Shown here: one piece after another, positions 35,700 to 47,166 of the stretch
Position numbering within the stretch: position 1 is the stretch's first letter
How the letters are laid out: every line of letters starts with the position of its first letter
Assembly (NCBI GenBank): GCA_013180625.2
Contig: SNVD02012262.1
Coordinates: forward strand, 1 to 64,000
Length of the DNA stretch: 64,000 nt
Reading direction: 5' to 3'
Source of the DNA: Boswellia sacra
Lineage: Eukaryota; Streptophyta; Magnoliopsida; Sapindales; Burseraceae
Made by a program: the position numbers and the translations under genes
The notes under the pieces: model-generated
What the model saw: the letters and a program-made list of their open reading frames with translations, nothing else
Told to the model about the DNA's origin: nothing
Databases searched by the model: none

Positions 35700-38600
35700 A
35701 ACCGACTTTAATAGTCACGGAGTACCGTATCCGCCACTTGACCGGGAAAAATCAATCCTTAAAAAGGATCGACTAAAGCAATGGACTCTTCATTTTGGTC
35801 AAAATTTCCAAAGAATGGTTTAACCGTTGTCCATTAACTTTAAACACATGACCATTCTTTGGGTTCTCAATTTCAACTGCTCCATGAGGGAAAACATTTT
35901 TAACAATGAAAGGCCCAGTCCAACGTGACCGAAGTTTACCAGGAAATTAATGCAACCTTGAATCATACAAAAGAACTTTTTGTGAAGGTTCAAAAGATTT
36001 TCTAACAATAAATTTGTCATGAAAAACCTTCATTTTTCTTTGTAGATTTTAGAATTTTCATAAGCCTCATTCCTGATTTCTTCAAGTTCACTCAGTTGGA
36101 GTTTTCGTAACTTGCAAGCATCATTCAAGTTTGTGTTAAATGTTTTAATGGCCCAATAAGCTTTATGTTCAATTTCCACTGGCAAGTGACAAGGTTTTCC
36201 ATAACTAATCTATAAGGAGACATTCCCAATGATGTTTTGAAAGCAGTTCGGTAAGCCCAGAGTGCATCATTAAGTCTTAAAGACCAATCTTTACGATTTG
36301 GGTTAACCGTTTTTTCTAATATCTGTTTTATCGCCCTATTAGCTAATTAAACTTGTCCACTTGTTTGTGGGTGATAAGGTGTAGAAATTTTATGGGTTAT
36401 TCCATATTTCTTCATTAAAGTTTCAAACGGTTTGTTACAAAAATGTGTACCCCCATCACTAATAATGGCTCGAGGAATTCCAAATCTACTTAAGATATTC
36501 TCCTTCAAGAATTTGACAACTGTTTTGTGATCATTGTTTCGACATGGAATTGCCTCGACCCATTTTGAAACATAGTCTACTGCAACAAGAATGTACACAA
36601 AACCAAATGACGGTGGAAAGGGTCCCATAAAATCAATACCCCAACAGTCAAAGATTTCAACGATAAGAATGGGATTCAACGGCATCATGTTTCTTTTTGA
36701 AATAGATCCCAATTTTGACAATTTTCACACGTTTTGCAAAATGCATGTGCATCTTTAAATAAGGTGGGCCAATAAAATCCACATTGTAAGATCTTAGCAG
36801 CTGTTTTTCTAGATGAAAAATGTCCTCCACATGCTGCAGAATGACAAAGTTAATGACACTACTTACATATTTGTAGGGTATGCACTCTTCTATGATTTGG
36901 TTGGACAATAATTTGCAACAGATATGGGCATCCCAGTAAAAAATTTTCACCTCGGTTAAAAATTTTCTTTTGTCTTGAGCATTCCAATAAGGTGGCATTT
37001 TCCCTGTCGCAAGAAAATTTACAATGTTAGCAAACCAATGTACAGTAGCAACAGAAAATAAAAATTCATCAGGAAAAGAATCATTGATAGGTGAAGTTTC
37101 AATTAATGTCTCTGTCGTTAGTCTTGAAAGATGATCAGCAACGACATTTTCGGCTCCTTTCTTATCCTTTATTGTGATGTGGAATTCTTGGAGCAATAAG
37201 ATCCACCGTATCAATCTAGGTTTTGCATCCTGTTTAGTCATTAAATATTCACAGCTGCAGGTCAGTATAAACAATTGTTGAGGAGAGCCAAATTAAAATA
37301 AGATGAAATTTGTCCAATGCAAATACTACTGCAAGTAGTTCTTGCTCAGGTGTTGTGAATTATTGTGCATCATTTAAAGTCCTACTTGCATAGTATATTA
37401 CATAAGGCTTACTTCTTTTCTTTGTCTAAGCACGCACCAACGGCATAGTACTGCCATCACACATAAATTCAAAAAGGGCAGGACAATCAGGAGATGGCAT
37501 AATTGACAGGTGTAAAAGCCCAATTAATGTATCAAAGGCATTTTGACATTCTAGAGTCCATTCAAAGGAAGTATCTTTTATTAAGAGGTTACAAAGAGGT
37601 TTAGATATAGCACTGAAATTTCTTATGAAACTCCTATAAAATCCAGCATGCCCTAAGAATGAACGAACCTCTTTAACTGTTTTTGGTGGAGGCAAATGGG
37701 AAATTAATTCCACTTTTGCTTTATCAACTTCAATTCCTTTAGAAGACACCACATGACCTAAAACAATTCCTGAAGTGACCATATAATGACATTTTTCCCA
37801 ATTCAAAATAAGACCTTTTTTACACACCTTTTTAGGACTTTTTCTAAATTTTCAAGACAATTATCAAAAGAGTTTCCAAAGACAGTTAAATCATCCATGA
37901 AAACTTCTAAACAATGCTCAACCATGTCACTGAAAATGCTTAAAATGCATCTTTGAAAAGTGGCTGGGCATTACAAAGTCCAAAAGGCATTCTCCTAAAT
38001 GCAAAAGTGCCAAAGGGGCACGTGAATGTGGTCTTTTCTTGGTCTTCAAGTGCAATGGGATTTGATAGTAGCCTGAGTATCCATCAAGAAAGCAGTAGTA
38101 GGGGTTTCCTGCTACTCTTTCAAGAATTTGGTCAAGAAAGGGTAAGGGAAAATAGTCTTTTCTAGTGACAACATTTAATTTTCTATAATCAATGCACATC
38201 CTCCAACTAGATGAGACACGAGTTGGCAATAATTCACCCTTTTCATTTTTAACTACTGTAATGCCAGATTTCTTAGGTACTACTTGTGTAGGGCTTACCC
38301 ACTTACTATCAGAAATAGGATAGATAATTCCCACATCAAGTAGTTTGAGAACTTCAGCCCTAATGACCTCTTTCATGTGTGGATTTAATCTCCTTTGAGG
38401 TTGTTGAGATGTTTTGGCATTTTCCTCTAAATGTATTCTATGTGTGCAAATTAAAGGGTTAATGCCTTTTATATCTTTTAAAGTCCACCCAATTGCATTT
38501 TTATGCCTTTTAAGCACTTCTATTAACTTACCTTGTTGCTCGCATGTGAGGGATGAAGAAATTACCACCGGATATGTCTGATCTCCCCAAGATATGCATA

Positions 38601-39370
38601 TTTCAGTCCTTCAGGTAAGGGCTTCAATTCTAGCTTGGGAGCTTCATCTTCCTTGCTTTCATTCATTTGCACCAATTCTTCAAATCTTGATTTTGAGCCT
38701 TTTTCCATCACCTGTGCATAATCCAGTAAAGAACACATATTAGAAAGATCATGTTCTAGTTTCGTACTTGATTCTAACGAATTCACTAAACAAGTTTCCA
38801 AAGGGTCAGAAGAACTCTCTTTTTGGATGTGATCTTCCACAATAGATTCAATTACATTAGCCTCATCAATTTCATCTTCTTCTTCATTTGGTTGTTTGCA
38901 AATATTGAAAACATTAAGTTCCAATGTCATATTCCCAAATGATAGCTTCATGACTCCATTCCTGCAATTAATCAAAGCATTAGAGGTAGCTAGAAATGGA
39001 TGCCCTAAAATAACAGGAATTGAATTGCTTACTTCCACTGGTTGTGTGTCCAAGATGATAAAATCCACTGGGTAAATGAATTTCTCGACTTTGAACTAAC
39101 ACATATTCTACTACTCCTCTTGGACTTAATATGATCGATCAGCAAGCAACGAGTCAAGAGTCGGTTTAACTTTTCTCCACCAGATGAGTTTTGAAAAAAC
39201 CGAATATGGAAGCAAATTCACACTAGCACCAAGATCAAGTAAAGCTGTCAATTTATGCTCTCAAGAACACATGAAATTGTAGGACAATCCTGGCATCCTT
39301 ATATTTCACTATATATTATTTGAAGAATAGCACTACTTGGCCGGCTAGAAAGGCATTCTTTTTCACATTT
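35700..39370 (-). pseudogene. Athila pol of element B: protease, RT, RNase H, integrase, multiple breaks
   Basis: The protease motif DLGASVNLLPYS lies at about 39215-39236, then IPVILGHPFLATSNALI. RT (38568-37600) shows the primer-grip region, WRMCIDYRKLN, FLDGYSGYYQI with the first Asp, and FMDDLTVFGN (about 37880-37898) with the polymerase Asp pair. RNase H and the linker follow (FLGHAGFYRSFIRNF, then VADHLSRL near 37130). Integrase (36721-35770) has [16 protein letters not shown] and [10 protein letters not shown], but the third catalytic acid is replaced by a TAA stop (36347-36349, after TSGQV). Frame changes occur at about 37926, 37830, 37426-37274, 36690 and 36020. This pol could not be made as one protein. 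Confidence 0.92.
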
Positions 39371-39373
39371 AGT

Positions 39374-41047
39374 TTAGTTTCTTTTCACAGTGCACAAGTC
39401 TTTCAAAAAATTTGCATAAGAAGGTACCTGTTTGATCACATCAAGCAAGGGAATGTTGACCTTTACCTGTTTGAAAATTTCAAAGATTTCAGAACTATGA
39501 GTTTGCTTCTTTTGTGTGGCTAATGCTTGAGGAAATGGAGGCACAGATAAGGATATGGTTTCCTCTTCGCTAGGTGTTGGTTTAGCAGCCTCTTCCTGCC
39601 CTTTAGAGATCGATTCTTCTTCTTTCTCACAAGGGTCAGGAATGTGATTTTCAACAATCTTACCATTGTGAAGGGTCATGACTGACTTGGCTTGGTCAAA
39701 GTAATGGTTTACTTGAACTTCCTGCATTTGAGGTAGATGATCTTTGGGGTTTTGCAATGTTTGAGAAGGAAATTTTCCTTTCTCTTGGATGCTACATGTA
39801 GATGCAAATTTTGCAAGAGTTCTGACAAATTTGCTAGTGTTTGAGCAGTTTGACTATTGAAAGTCTCTTGCTTTGTAATGAATGAATGCAATGTCTCTTC
39901 AAAGTCATTCCTAGGAGTAGGAGCATATGCATGATCCATGAGAATTTTGAAATTTTTGTTGTGTTTGAAAAGGGACTTGTGAGGATTGTGCATGATTATC
40001 ATTTTTCTAACTAAGATTTGGATGATTTCTCCAACCAAGATTGTAGGTTTGTGAATATGGATTGTGATTTGGCCTTTTAAAAGTGTTCAAGGCATTGGCT
40101 TCTTCATGGAGACATTCCCTAAAGGCAGGCAAAGTTGGGCAATCATCAGTAGAATGGTCGTTGTCATCACAAATGTTACAGACATTTTCTTGAATAGATT
40201 TCAATTGACCACTCTTTTTCATCTCTAAAGCCTCGACTTTTCTAGTAGGATGCGAATTTGGCTTGAAGGTCATGGTCTTCCCTAAGGTTGTAAATGCTCT
40301 ATTGGATGTCGAGGCTTGGGCCTCTGCTTAGGTACCTCATAGGTGCCAGCAGTGCCCAATGTTGTTGCTTTCTGCAAGAAGCTAGGGAAGTCAAGGCTTC
40401 CTCAGGGTCTTTTTCTTGTAAATTCTCCATACACATTAATCCACTAGTTGCCGATCTTGAGGTGTTAAACCCTTCATAGAAATGTGCCAACTATTCTTCC
40501 AAGTTTTCAAACCCATGGTGTGAGGACAAGGTATTAAGTAGTTCTTTATACCTATCCCAACATTGGTAAAGGGTTTCCCTTGTTTTTGAGAGAAATCAGA
40601 AATTTATCTTTTAAGAGAATTTGTTCTATGGGTAGGAAAAATTTTTTTCAAAAATTGTTGTTTCATCTCATCCCATGAATTGATGGAATTCGACCTCAAA
40701 TTTTGTAGCCATGTTCTAGCTTTATCTTTTAAAGAAAAAGGAAAAAGCTTTAATCTAATGGTGTTTATGCTACAATTTGGGTCAGTGTAAGAGCTACATA
40801 CCTCTTCAAAGAGTTTCAAGTGCGAATATGGGTTCTCCATGTCAAGGCCATGAAAAGTGGGTAGAAGTCGAACAAAACTTGGTTTGAAATTGAAATGGAT
40901 TGAATCTGGAGGAGAAACTACACAAGATGGTGCACTAGTCCTTACCGGATTCATGTAGTTTCTGAGGGTTCTTCGTTGGTTTTGATCATTTTGTTGCGAA
41001 CAGTTGTCCCCTTCATCCGTGAATATTTCCTCATGATTGTTGGCCAT
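39374..41047 (-). pseudogene. Athila gag of element B, broken
   Basis: From the ATG at 41047 the capsid region reads SFVRLLPTFHGLDMENPY, RLKLFPFSLKDKARTWLQNL, WDEMKQQFLKKIFPTHRTNS. After stops at 40604 it continues with LTPQDRQLVDYV-like text, a CCHC zinc knuckle CNICDDNDHSTDDCP (about 40140-40185) and NPYSQTYNLGWRNHPNLS (to 40007). The C-terminal part with VKVNIPLLDVIKQVPSYA follows at 39374-39757. Unlike family A it keeps the capsid core and an intact CX2CX4HX4C knuckle. There are at least four frame breaks. Confidence 0.9.
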
Positions 41048-41226
41048 GTTTTCTAAGGAAGATGATGTTTTTCTAACAAGTCTACACTAGATGTTCGTGA
41101 CCAAATTTTCATGCAAGGAAGAGAGAAGAAAAGAGAAGAAAAGATGAACACACACAAAAATAAAAAATTTAGATCTAAGATGAGAAAAAGAGAACACTTT
41201 ACAATTTGCACGCCAATTTTTTACCT

Positions 41227-41244
41227 TCCCCGGCAACGGCGCCA
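41227..41244 (-). promoter_or_regulatory. Primer-binding site for tRNA-Asp (element B)
   Basis: The plus strand reads tccccggcaacggcgcca, the 3' end of plant tRNA-Asp, so the minus-strand element RNA pairs perfectly over 18 bases. It lies 6 bases inside the 5' LTR. This primer is typical of Athila-lineage elements. Confidence 0.92.
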
Positions 41245-41250
41245 AAAATA

Positions 41251-42773
41251 TGACACATCGAAAAAGATTGTCTCCCAAGAAGGAGTGATGAAGTAATAAA
41301 AAACCCGGTGAGAACTGGGGTCGATCCAGAGGAAGGGAATTAGCTGTTACACATTATAAGCTAATCAAATGTGATATGGATGATTCAAAGAGGTGACATG
41401 ATATATCAACAAGTATGTAAGATGGTAGGTGGTATTACCGACCATTCAAATTTAAAACAAAAAGCAAGAGGAGGTAAAACCATCCATGGAAATAGGTGGT
41501 ATAACCAACCATAGTAAATTAAGAACAATTTCATAAGGTGGTAGAACCTACCATAGTAAAAAAATAAAAAGTTCATAAACGATAGAATAATTAAAATACA
41601 AGAGGAATTAACACAATAATAATGAAGGCTAAGGTTAGGGGATCCGCCCTTGATATTTCAAATAAGGATAATTAACCCATTTTAGTTATATGAATTATAT
41701 TTGTTTCATTACCAATATTTATACCACTTCTTGTAAATGGGTTCAAGCATCCAATGTGCCAATCATCATATGTCTACAACAAATCAAGGTTCCTAACTAG
41801 ATTCGTGTCGGTAAGGAAGAACCATACATCATCTAGAAAGGATCCAAGCATTTGATGTGCCAAGGATTGTCGACAATGGATCAAGACCTCCACTTTACGA
41901 GTGGTGTCAAGATTGATTAAGAAATTAAATATAAATCATATTGAATGAACATTATAAGATTAAGATTATTAAGCACATATTAAGGGTTAAGAATCCTTAT
42001 TCTCATATCAAGGGTTTCACCCTTTCACCTTAGCAAAAGAGAAATTAGAAGAACATTATAATAGAAAGAAAATAAAATGTAAGAAAAAGGAAATTCATTA
42101 ATAACATAAACACACAAAACACAATACAAGATCCTAGCCAAAGCCAAAATGATTCCAGCCAAGGCCAAGATGCCCTAATGGGTCACAAGGCACCTCTATT
42201 TATAGATACATCCAGGGGCAAACTTGTCAAATTACAAGGGCATAATTGTCAAATATTAGTTGTAAATATCTTTGACAATTGGGATCATTAGGCACCGACT
42301 TTGACCATCAATTTTGACATCGAAATGTTGTGAATTTTAATCACATGTCTTCATAAAAGTTGTAGATATTTCTCTCAGCTTTCTAGAACATATTGATTTG
42401 CACAATTTGGATACGTATTTTGAGAGATACAATCCAAATACTGAAGCCTGGTCAGACTGGGCCGAGACTATAGATGGGTTCACTTCAAGCCCAATTTTGG
42501 TCCACTAAGAGCCCGAATTTGATGATTCTTGTGAATGCAATCTTGTAGACAATTAAATCAGCTTTCCAAAACAATTAAGAATTGCACCATTCTGATCTAT
42601 AAATAGAGAGTTATGCCCATTTTACCGAACCTGTAACAAAACCAAAATTAAGAAGAATTAATTCCAAAGATGCAAATGCTACAAATATGCTTAAGTTGAG
42701 GAATTTAATGACACTATTAATGCAATATGATGAACTAAACTCTTATTAAACATGCATATTTAAGTGTTCATCA
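41251..42773 (-). repeat. 5' LTR of element B
   Basis: Pairs with 31251-32779. The TATA element is at 42197-42204 (minus strand) and the TCTAG target duplication follows at 42774-42778. Confidence 0.95.
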
Positions 42774-42778
42774 TCTAG

Positions 42779-44190
42779 CATAATTCATGTCAATTCATAT
42801 TATCATGGCAATTCTCGCCTAACATGGCATCCATAGCATATTCTAGCCTAATTATGGTATTTCTAGCCTAATTCAAAAAATCAAAATCAATCATGGTTGT
42901 TCTAGCTTAAATAAGACATCCAAGGGCAAAACGATAATTTTTACCTATTCTATGCTATTTCCTAGCATTCTTTCAAAGCAAATAAGTTTTCCTAGCATGA
43001 TTGTAGTTATGTGCTCTTAAGCATGATTCTAAACATAAACTCCTAAGCATGATTCTAAGCATTCACAAAAAAAATAAATTCCTAAACATGTTTCTAACTA
43101 AGGAAGGATTGCAGACTTACCTAGACATGCTTATCCATCTTGTAAAATAAATTAGGTTAGCATAATTCATAATCACCCCAAACATGCTTCTAAGCATAAA
43201 ATTAAACCTAAACATGCTTCATCTAAGCAAGAAAAATAAAAAAGAAAATAGGAGGGAGGAGAGAATTCTGCTCTAAAGATGTACCCTTTTTGAGTTTAGA
43301 GCAATAAAACGCCTGAAAAATATTTATACTAGAAAAGACTTCTCAAATTCTTGAGCATATCTTCAAGAGGGAGAAAGATGATTGTGTTTGATAATTGGTG
43401 TGAATTGCAAAGTGAGAGGAGGCGAGTTTATATAGGGTAGGGGCGAAGATGAAAAATGAAGTTTTAAGGCTAATTTCCGAAAATAACAACAAAGGGCCAG
43501 GTGACCATCTCCAAATGATCGAGTGGCTATCTAATAGTCGCCTGGTTATCAGCCAATGATCAAGCAGCTATCTTGGGAAGCCAAGCAGCTGTCTTGATAG
43601 CCAACCGGTCAATATCCCTTCGGCCCTTTCCTTTTTTGTCATCATTCGTGTAGTCCTTTCAAACCCTTGTTCTTTCAATGGCGCATAACTCCTCAAATTC
43701 AACTTCGATTTGTGATATATAAATTTTTATGAAAACTAGACATCTGTAACTTTGCAACAGTATATGATTCATCATTAAATTCCTTATAGATTAATTTATG
43801 TAATTTTTTAAAGTCATATGTTAGTTTTCGAGGCTCTTCACCAACTCTTTCTCACCCTTCTCTTCTTTGGCCTTAAGGGTATTTTGGTCCTTTTATTTGC
43901 TCAATCTTCATCTTTATTTCATCATCAAGCCTCAAAAATTCAGTGTCTACAACTTACCTCATATTTTGGAGAGGTCTGTAAGACAAAAAGTCAAAAAAGT
44001 ACTCTTACTCCGTCTTTTTTTTTTAATCTCACCATCTTCGACTTCGTCCTCCTTCTTTTAAACTTTCTTGTCATCTTCGACAAAGGGTAGATGTACCCAT
44101 CTAAGGATGGATGTGCCTGTCTAAGGGCGGATATGCCCGTACAAGGGCTAGAAAGCATCCTTATGATTGTACAATAAAATACTATTTAGT
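42779..44190. other. Repeat-rich flank, possible 3' LTR region of an old Tat-type element
   Basis: 42780-43210 is built of short degenerate words (ttctagcctaat, cctaagcatgattctaa). A minus-strand TATATAAA (43427-43434) precedes GC-richer leader-like DNA, and a cluster of tggctatc/gccaa words lies at 43500-43620. Taken with the minus-strand Tat pol at 57.6-59.4 kb and the antisense gene at 54.3-56.5 kb, this is where that element's 3' LTR would be expected. No matching second LTR is in the window. Confidence 0.35.
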
Positions 44191-44921
44191 GCACCTACTT
44201 CTTAGGGTTTGGTAACACTCTTTAGTGCGTCTATTTTAAGGGCTTAGAACACTCTTAAGTGCATTTACTTCTTAAGGTTTTCAACACTCTTTGGTGTGCC
44301 TCTTCTTAAAGCTTATGCTTATTCTAAGGGTTTAAAATACTCTTAAGTGCACCTACTTCTTAGGGTTTTTGACACTCTTTAGCGCGCCTCTTCTTAAGGC
44401 TTGAGCCTATTCTAAGGGCATTAAACACTCTTAAGTGCATCTACTTCTTAGGGTTTCCTTCTAATGTATGCTCACTAAGAAAACTTCTATCATGCACTAC
44501 TTCGCGCCTCTTCTTAAAGCTTATGCTTATTCTAAGGGCTTAAAATACTCTTAAGTGCACCTACTTCTTAGGGTTTTTGACACTCTTTAGCGCGCCTCTT
44601 CTTAAGGCTTGAGCCTATTCTAAGGGCATTAAACACTCTTAAGTGCATCTACTTCTTAGGGTTTCCTTCTAATGTATGCTCACTAAGAAAACTTCTATCA
44701 TGCACTACTTCGCGCCTCTTCTTAAAGCTAATGCTTATTCTAAGGGCTTAAAATACTCTTAAGTGCACCTACTTCTTAGGGTTTTTGACACTCTTTAGCG
44801 CGCCTCTTCTTAAGGCTTGAGCCTATTCTAAGGGCATTAAACACTCTTAAGTGCATCTACTTCTTAGGGTTTCCTTCTAATGTATGCTCACTAAGAAAAC
44901 TTCTATCATGCACTACTTCGC
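44191..44921. repeat. Tandem array: three nearly identical 208-bp units built from smaller telo-box repeats
   Basis: Units 44298-44505, 44506-44713 and 44714-44921 differ at only a few bases. Each unit contains two sub-repeats with cactcttaagtgca(c/t)cta and cttcttagggttt. Older, diverged sub-repeats precede the array (44191-44297). The word TTAGGGTTT is the plant telo-box in reverse orientation and occurs twice per unit. Tandem repeats of this kind are known from the 3' untranslated regions of Tat/Ogre elements. Confidence 0.92.
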
Positions 44922-45628
44922 CATTTTTAGACCTTCTCATTCTTCATGCCTTGGGCAAAATATTCTTTATTCTTTTTTGATCTCTTCAGACTTTGCATTC
45001 ATTTCGATTTCATGCCCCTCTTTCGAATATTCTTGCTTTTATGGTTGATTTCTTTTGATCCACTGGGGAAATTTCTTAAGTTTTGACATCCTTCATTCTT
45101 GCATTCATCTGTTGTTCATTATCTGACTCGCTGGGGACTTTCCCTTATCCTTGCAAATTCCTGTAAGATTCAAACATCATGCACAATTAATCCAAAAAAA
45201 AAAAATCTTTACCTTATCCAGTGTGTTCCTCAACAAATTGCTTTCTAGTGTATGGATGAATTCTTCCACGTGATTTCGATCGAAGGTTCTATCGACTGAC
45301 GTCGTTCTTCTTTCCTTGTGAGTTTCTAAACCACTACCATGGTTGAGTGCTTGTCACTAGTTCGTTCGAAAATTCTTTTGATGTCTTAGGAGGGTTGATG
45401 TGAAGTTTTTTTGCTCCTTCTTCTCTCTTTTTTTTCTCTCTCTCTCTTCTCCCTCTCTTCTTCTCTCCTTTTTTTTCCCTTTTTCCTCTCTTTTTCTTTT
45501 TTTCTTCTTTATTTTCTCTATTTTCTTCTTCTTTCTTCTTGCTTTTCTCTTATTTTCTTCTTTCTTTTATCGTTTTGCCCTTCATTAAAGGGATGGTCAG
45601 TCAACTGTCTGATAGCCACCTGGCTATC
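44922..45628. other. Gene-free stretch with a CT-rich run at 45411-45575
   Basis: The pyrimidine run gives Ser/Phe/Leu-only frames that are not genes. The stretch ends in the 18-base palindrome GATAGCCACCTGGCTATC (45611-45628), at whose edge element A2 inserted. Confidence 0.6.
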
Positions 45629-47052
45629 TGATAAGTGTCTATTTATATATTACTTTTATATCAATTCGTCCATGTTTCTTTGCTATATTCCGTGGTATTT
45701 TTATGTTTTTGTGTGTTTTGATGTTTGTAGGAGTTTTGGAGCAACTTGCACAAAAATGGATTAAAACCCTTCATTTTCACCTCTGCTAGTCAGTGATCTT
45801 CTCGGATTAAATTGTATTGATATACAATGAACCCGATGACATGTTATATACCGTTGGAAAGCTCTCGAAGTCTATTTTCTGGAGAAATTTACGGTTTATA
45901 AATCCATTCAGTGTACCAAAAGTTGTAATCAAAACAGTGTGAGCTGTATAGAAATATAATTCCACAAGCACTGTAGCATGTATAATACGGGGCACTGTAG
46001 CAAGTCACTGTAGCAGAGTATTTAAACACATTTAGGGTTTTATTTTCATAACTTGAAGAGGGGAAAACGTGGGAGGAGGCTGCATTTCTGGATTTCTCTC
46101 ATCCCTTGGAGTTCTTGAAGGAGAAAGAAGATTTTGAAAGAGGAGGAACTACAATTCCAAGAAGATTCATCTACAAAGAAGATTTTCAAAGAATTTGCTA
46201 AGTTCTTTCTTTCCTTTTCAATTCTGGAATTTCTCTGGATTGTATTTGCTATTCTGATTGAATATGTTTAACTAAATCTGAATTGGTTGAGAGTGATTTC
46301 AAAGCCCTTGATATGGTTTTTGTGAGTTGATTGTGCAAGAAGTTATTATTCAATTCTCTAATTGAAGTTGCTTGTATTTTCCCATGTTTAATGCTTATGA
46401 TTACTTGCTGATTGTATTTGGGTGGCCAACTAAATATAATCTGGATATTGTCTATTGCTAGATTAGAAATCTTGATCCGTAATTGTCTTGAATTGCTAAT
46501 CATTAGTAGCAAAATTGTGATCAGAGATTGCAATTGGAGAATACAACCTAAGTTAAAAAATCTGAGCTTGTGTGTTTATTGCTTAGATCAACCTATCTTT
46601 CTTATCGTAATGCATCCATTGAATTAAATTTAGAAAGCTTGTTCTAGGTTGTTTAATGGATAGAGATTAAATAAAGAGCTTGTTTTATTTAACAACAAAG
46701 TAAGGAAAGATTGGGGTAATAGAGCTTGTTATTATCCACGGTTGATAACTTCAATGCTGTAATTAGATGACAATTCTACAATTAATTCGCAAATCCATAT
46801 CTTGTGGTAGAGAAGGATCCCTTAACCAGCTTTCTACCATTGATTTTTCATTCAAATTTACTTTCTGTTTTGTTATTCTTTACTTGCATTCTTATTTCAT
46901 TTAGTAAAGCATTCAACAAAAATCCCCCCCTGTTTAGTTTATTGTGGCTGGAAATAACAAATTCAATTAGAATCAATCCTCGTGGGAACGATATCTTACT
47001 TATCACTTTATTACTTGTGCGACTAGTATACTTGATAGTTTCGAACGCATCA
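45629..47052 (+). repeat. 5' LTR of element A2
   Basis: TGATAAGTGTC...GAACGCATCA. Compared with the 3' LTR it has an extra segment near 46160-46195 and scattered substitutions, so the insertion is older than one with near-identical LTRs. Confidence 0.95.
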
Positions 47053-47058
47053 AGTTTT

Positions 47059-47076
47059 TAGCGCCATTGCCGGGGA
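47059..47076 (+). promoter_or_regulatory. Primer-binding site for tRNA-Asp (element A2), two mismatches
   Basis: tagcgccattgccgggga differs from TGGCGCCGTTGCCGGGGA by two G-to-A changes. A3 has the perfect version at 62609-62626. Confidence 0.88.
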
Positions 47077-47166
47077 TTGATTTTCTAATCGATTTGTTAT
47101 TTTGTTTTCATTGTTGATTCATATTTTTTTTTGTTGTTCTTTTCTGATTGTTTGTGTTTAGGTAAC

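Larger units (their letters stand above)
31251..42773 (-). mobile_element. Full-length Athila-type Ty3/gypsy retrotransposon B carrying two extra genes, target duplication TCTAG
   Basis: LTRs at 41251-42773 (5') and 31251-32779 (3') share about 97 percent of their sequence by eye. TCTAG flanks both ends (31246-31250 and 42774-42778). From 5' to 3' on the minus strand there is a tRNA-Asp primer site, gag, protease, RT, RNase H, integrase, a Cys-rich basic protein gene, a LOG gene, an untranslated tail and a polypurine tract. Gag and integrase motifs (LLPTFHGLDMENPY, FLGHAGFYRSFIRNF) place it in the Athila lineage. Gag-pol is repeatedly out of frame, although the LTRs are similar enough for a fairly recent insertion. 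Confidence 0.95.

Noticed and set aside
41227..41244. tRNA-Asp 3'-end match considered as a tRNA gene
   Set aside because: Only the last 18 bases match and the site is exactly at an LTR edge, so it is a primer-binding site.
43818..44090. 90-codon frame rich in Leu and Phe
   Set aside because: T-rich low-complexity sequence, no signal of a real membrane protein such as a conserved partner or consistent codon use.
44298..44921. Regular repeats considered as a CRISPR array
   Set aside because: 208-bp units with no unique spacers, plant retrotransposon context; this is a tandem repeat.
45400..45764. Ser/Phe/Leu-rich frames in a CT run
   Set aside because: Produced by a pyrimidine microsatellite; the longer one runs into the A2 LTR.
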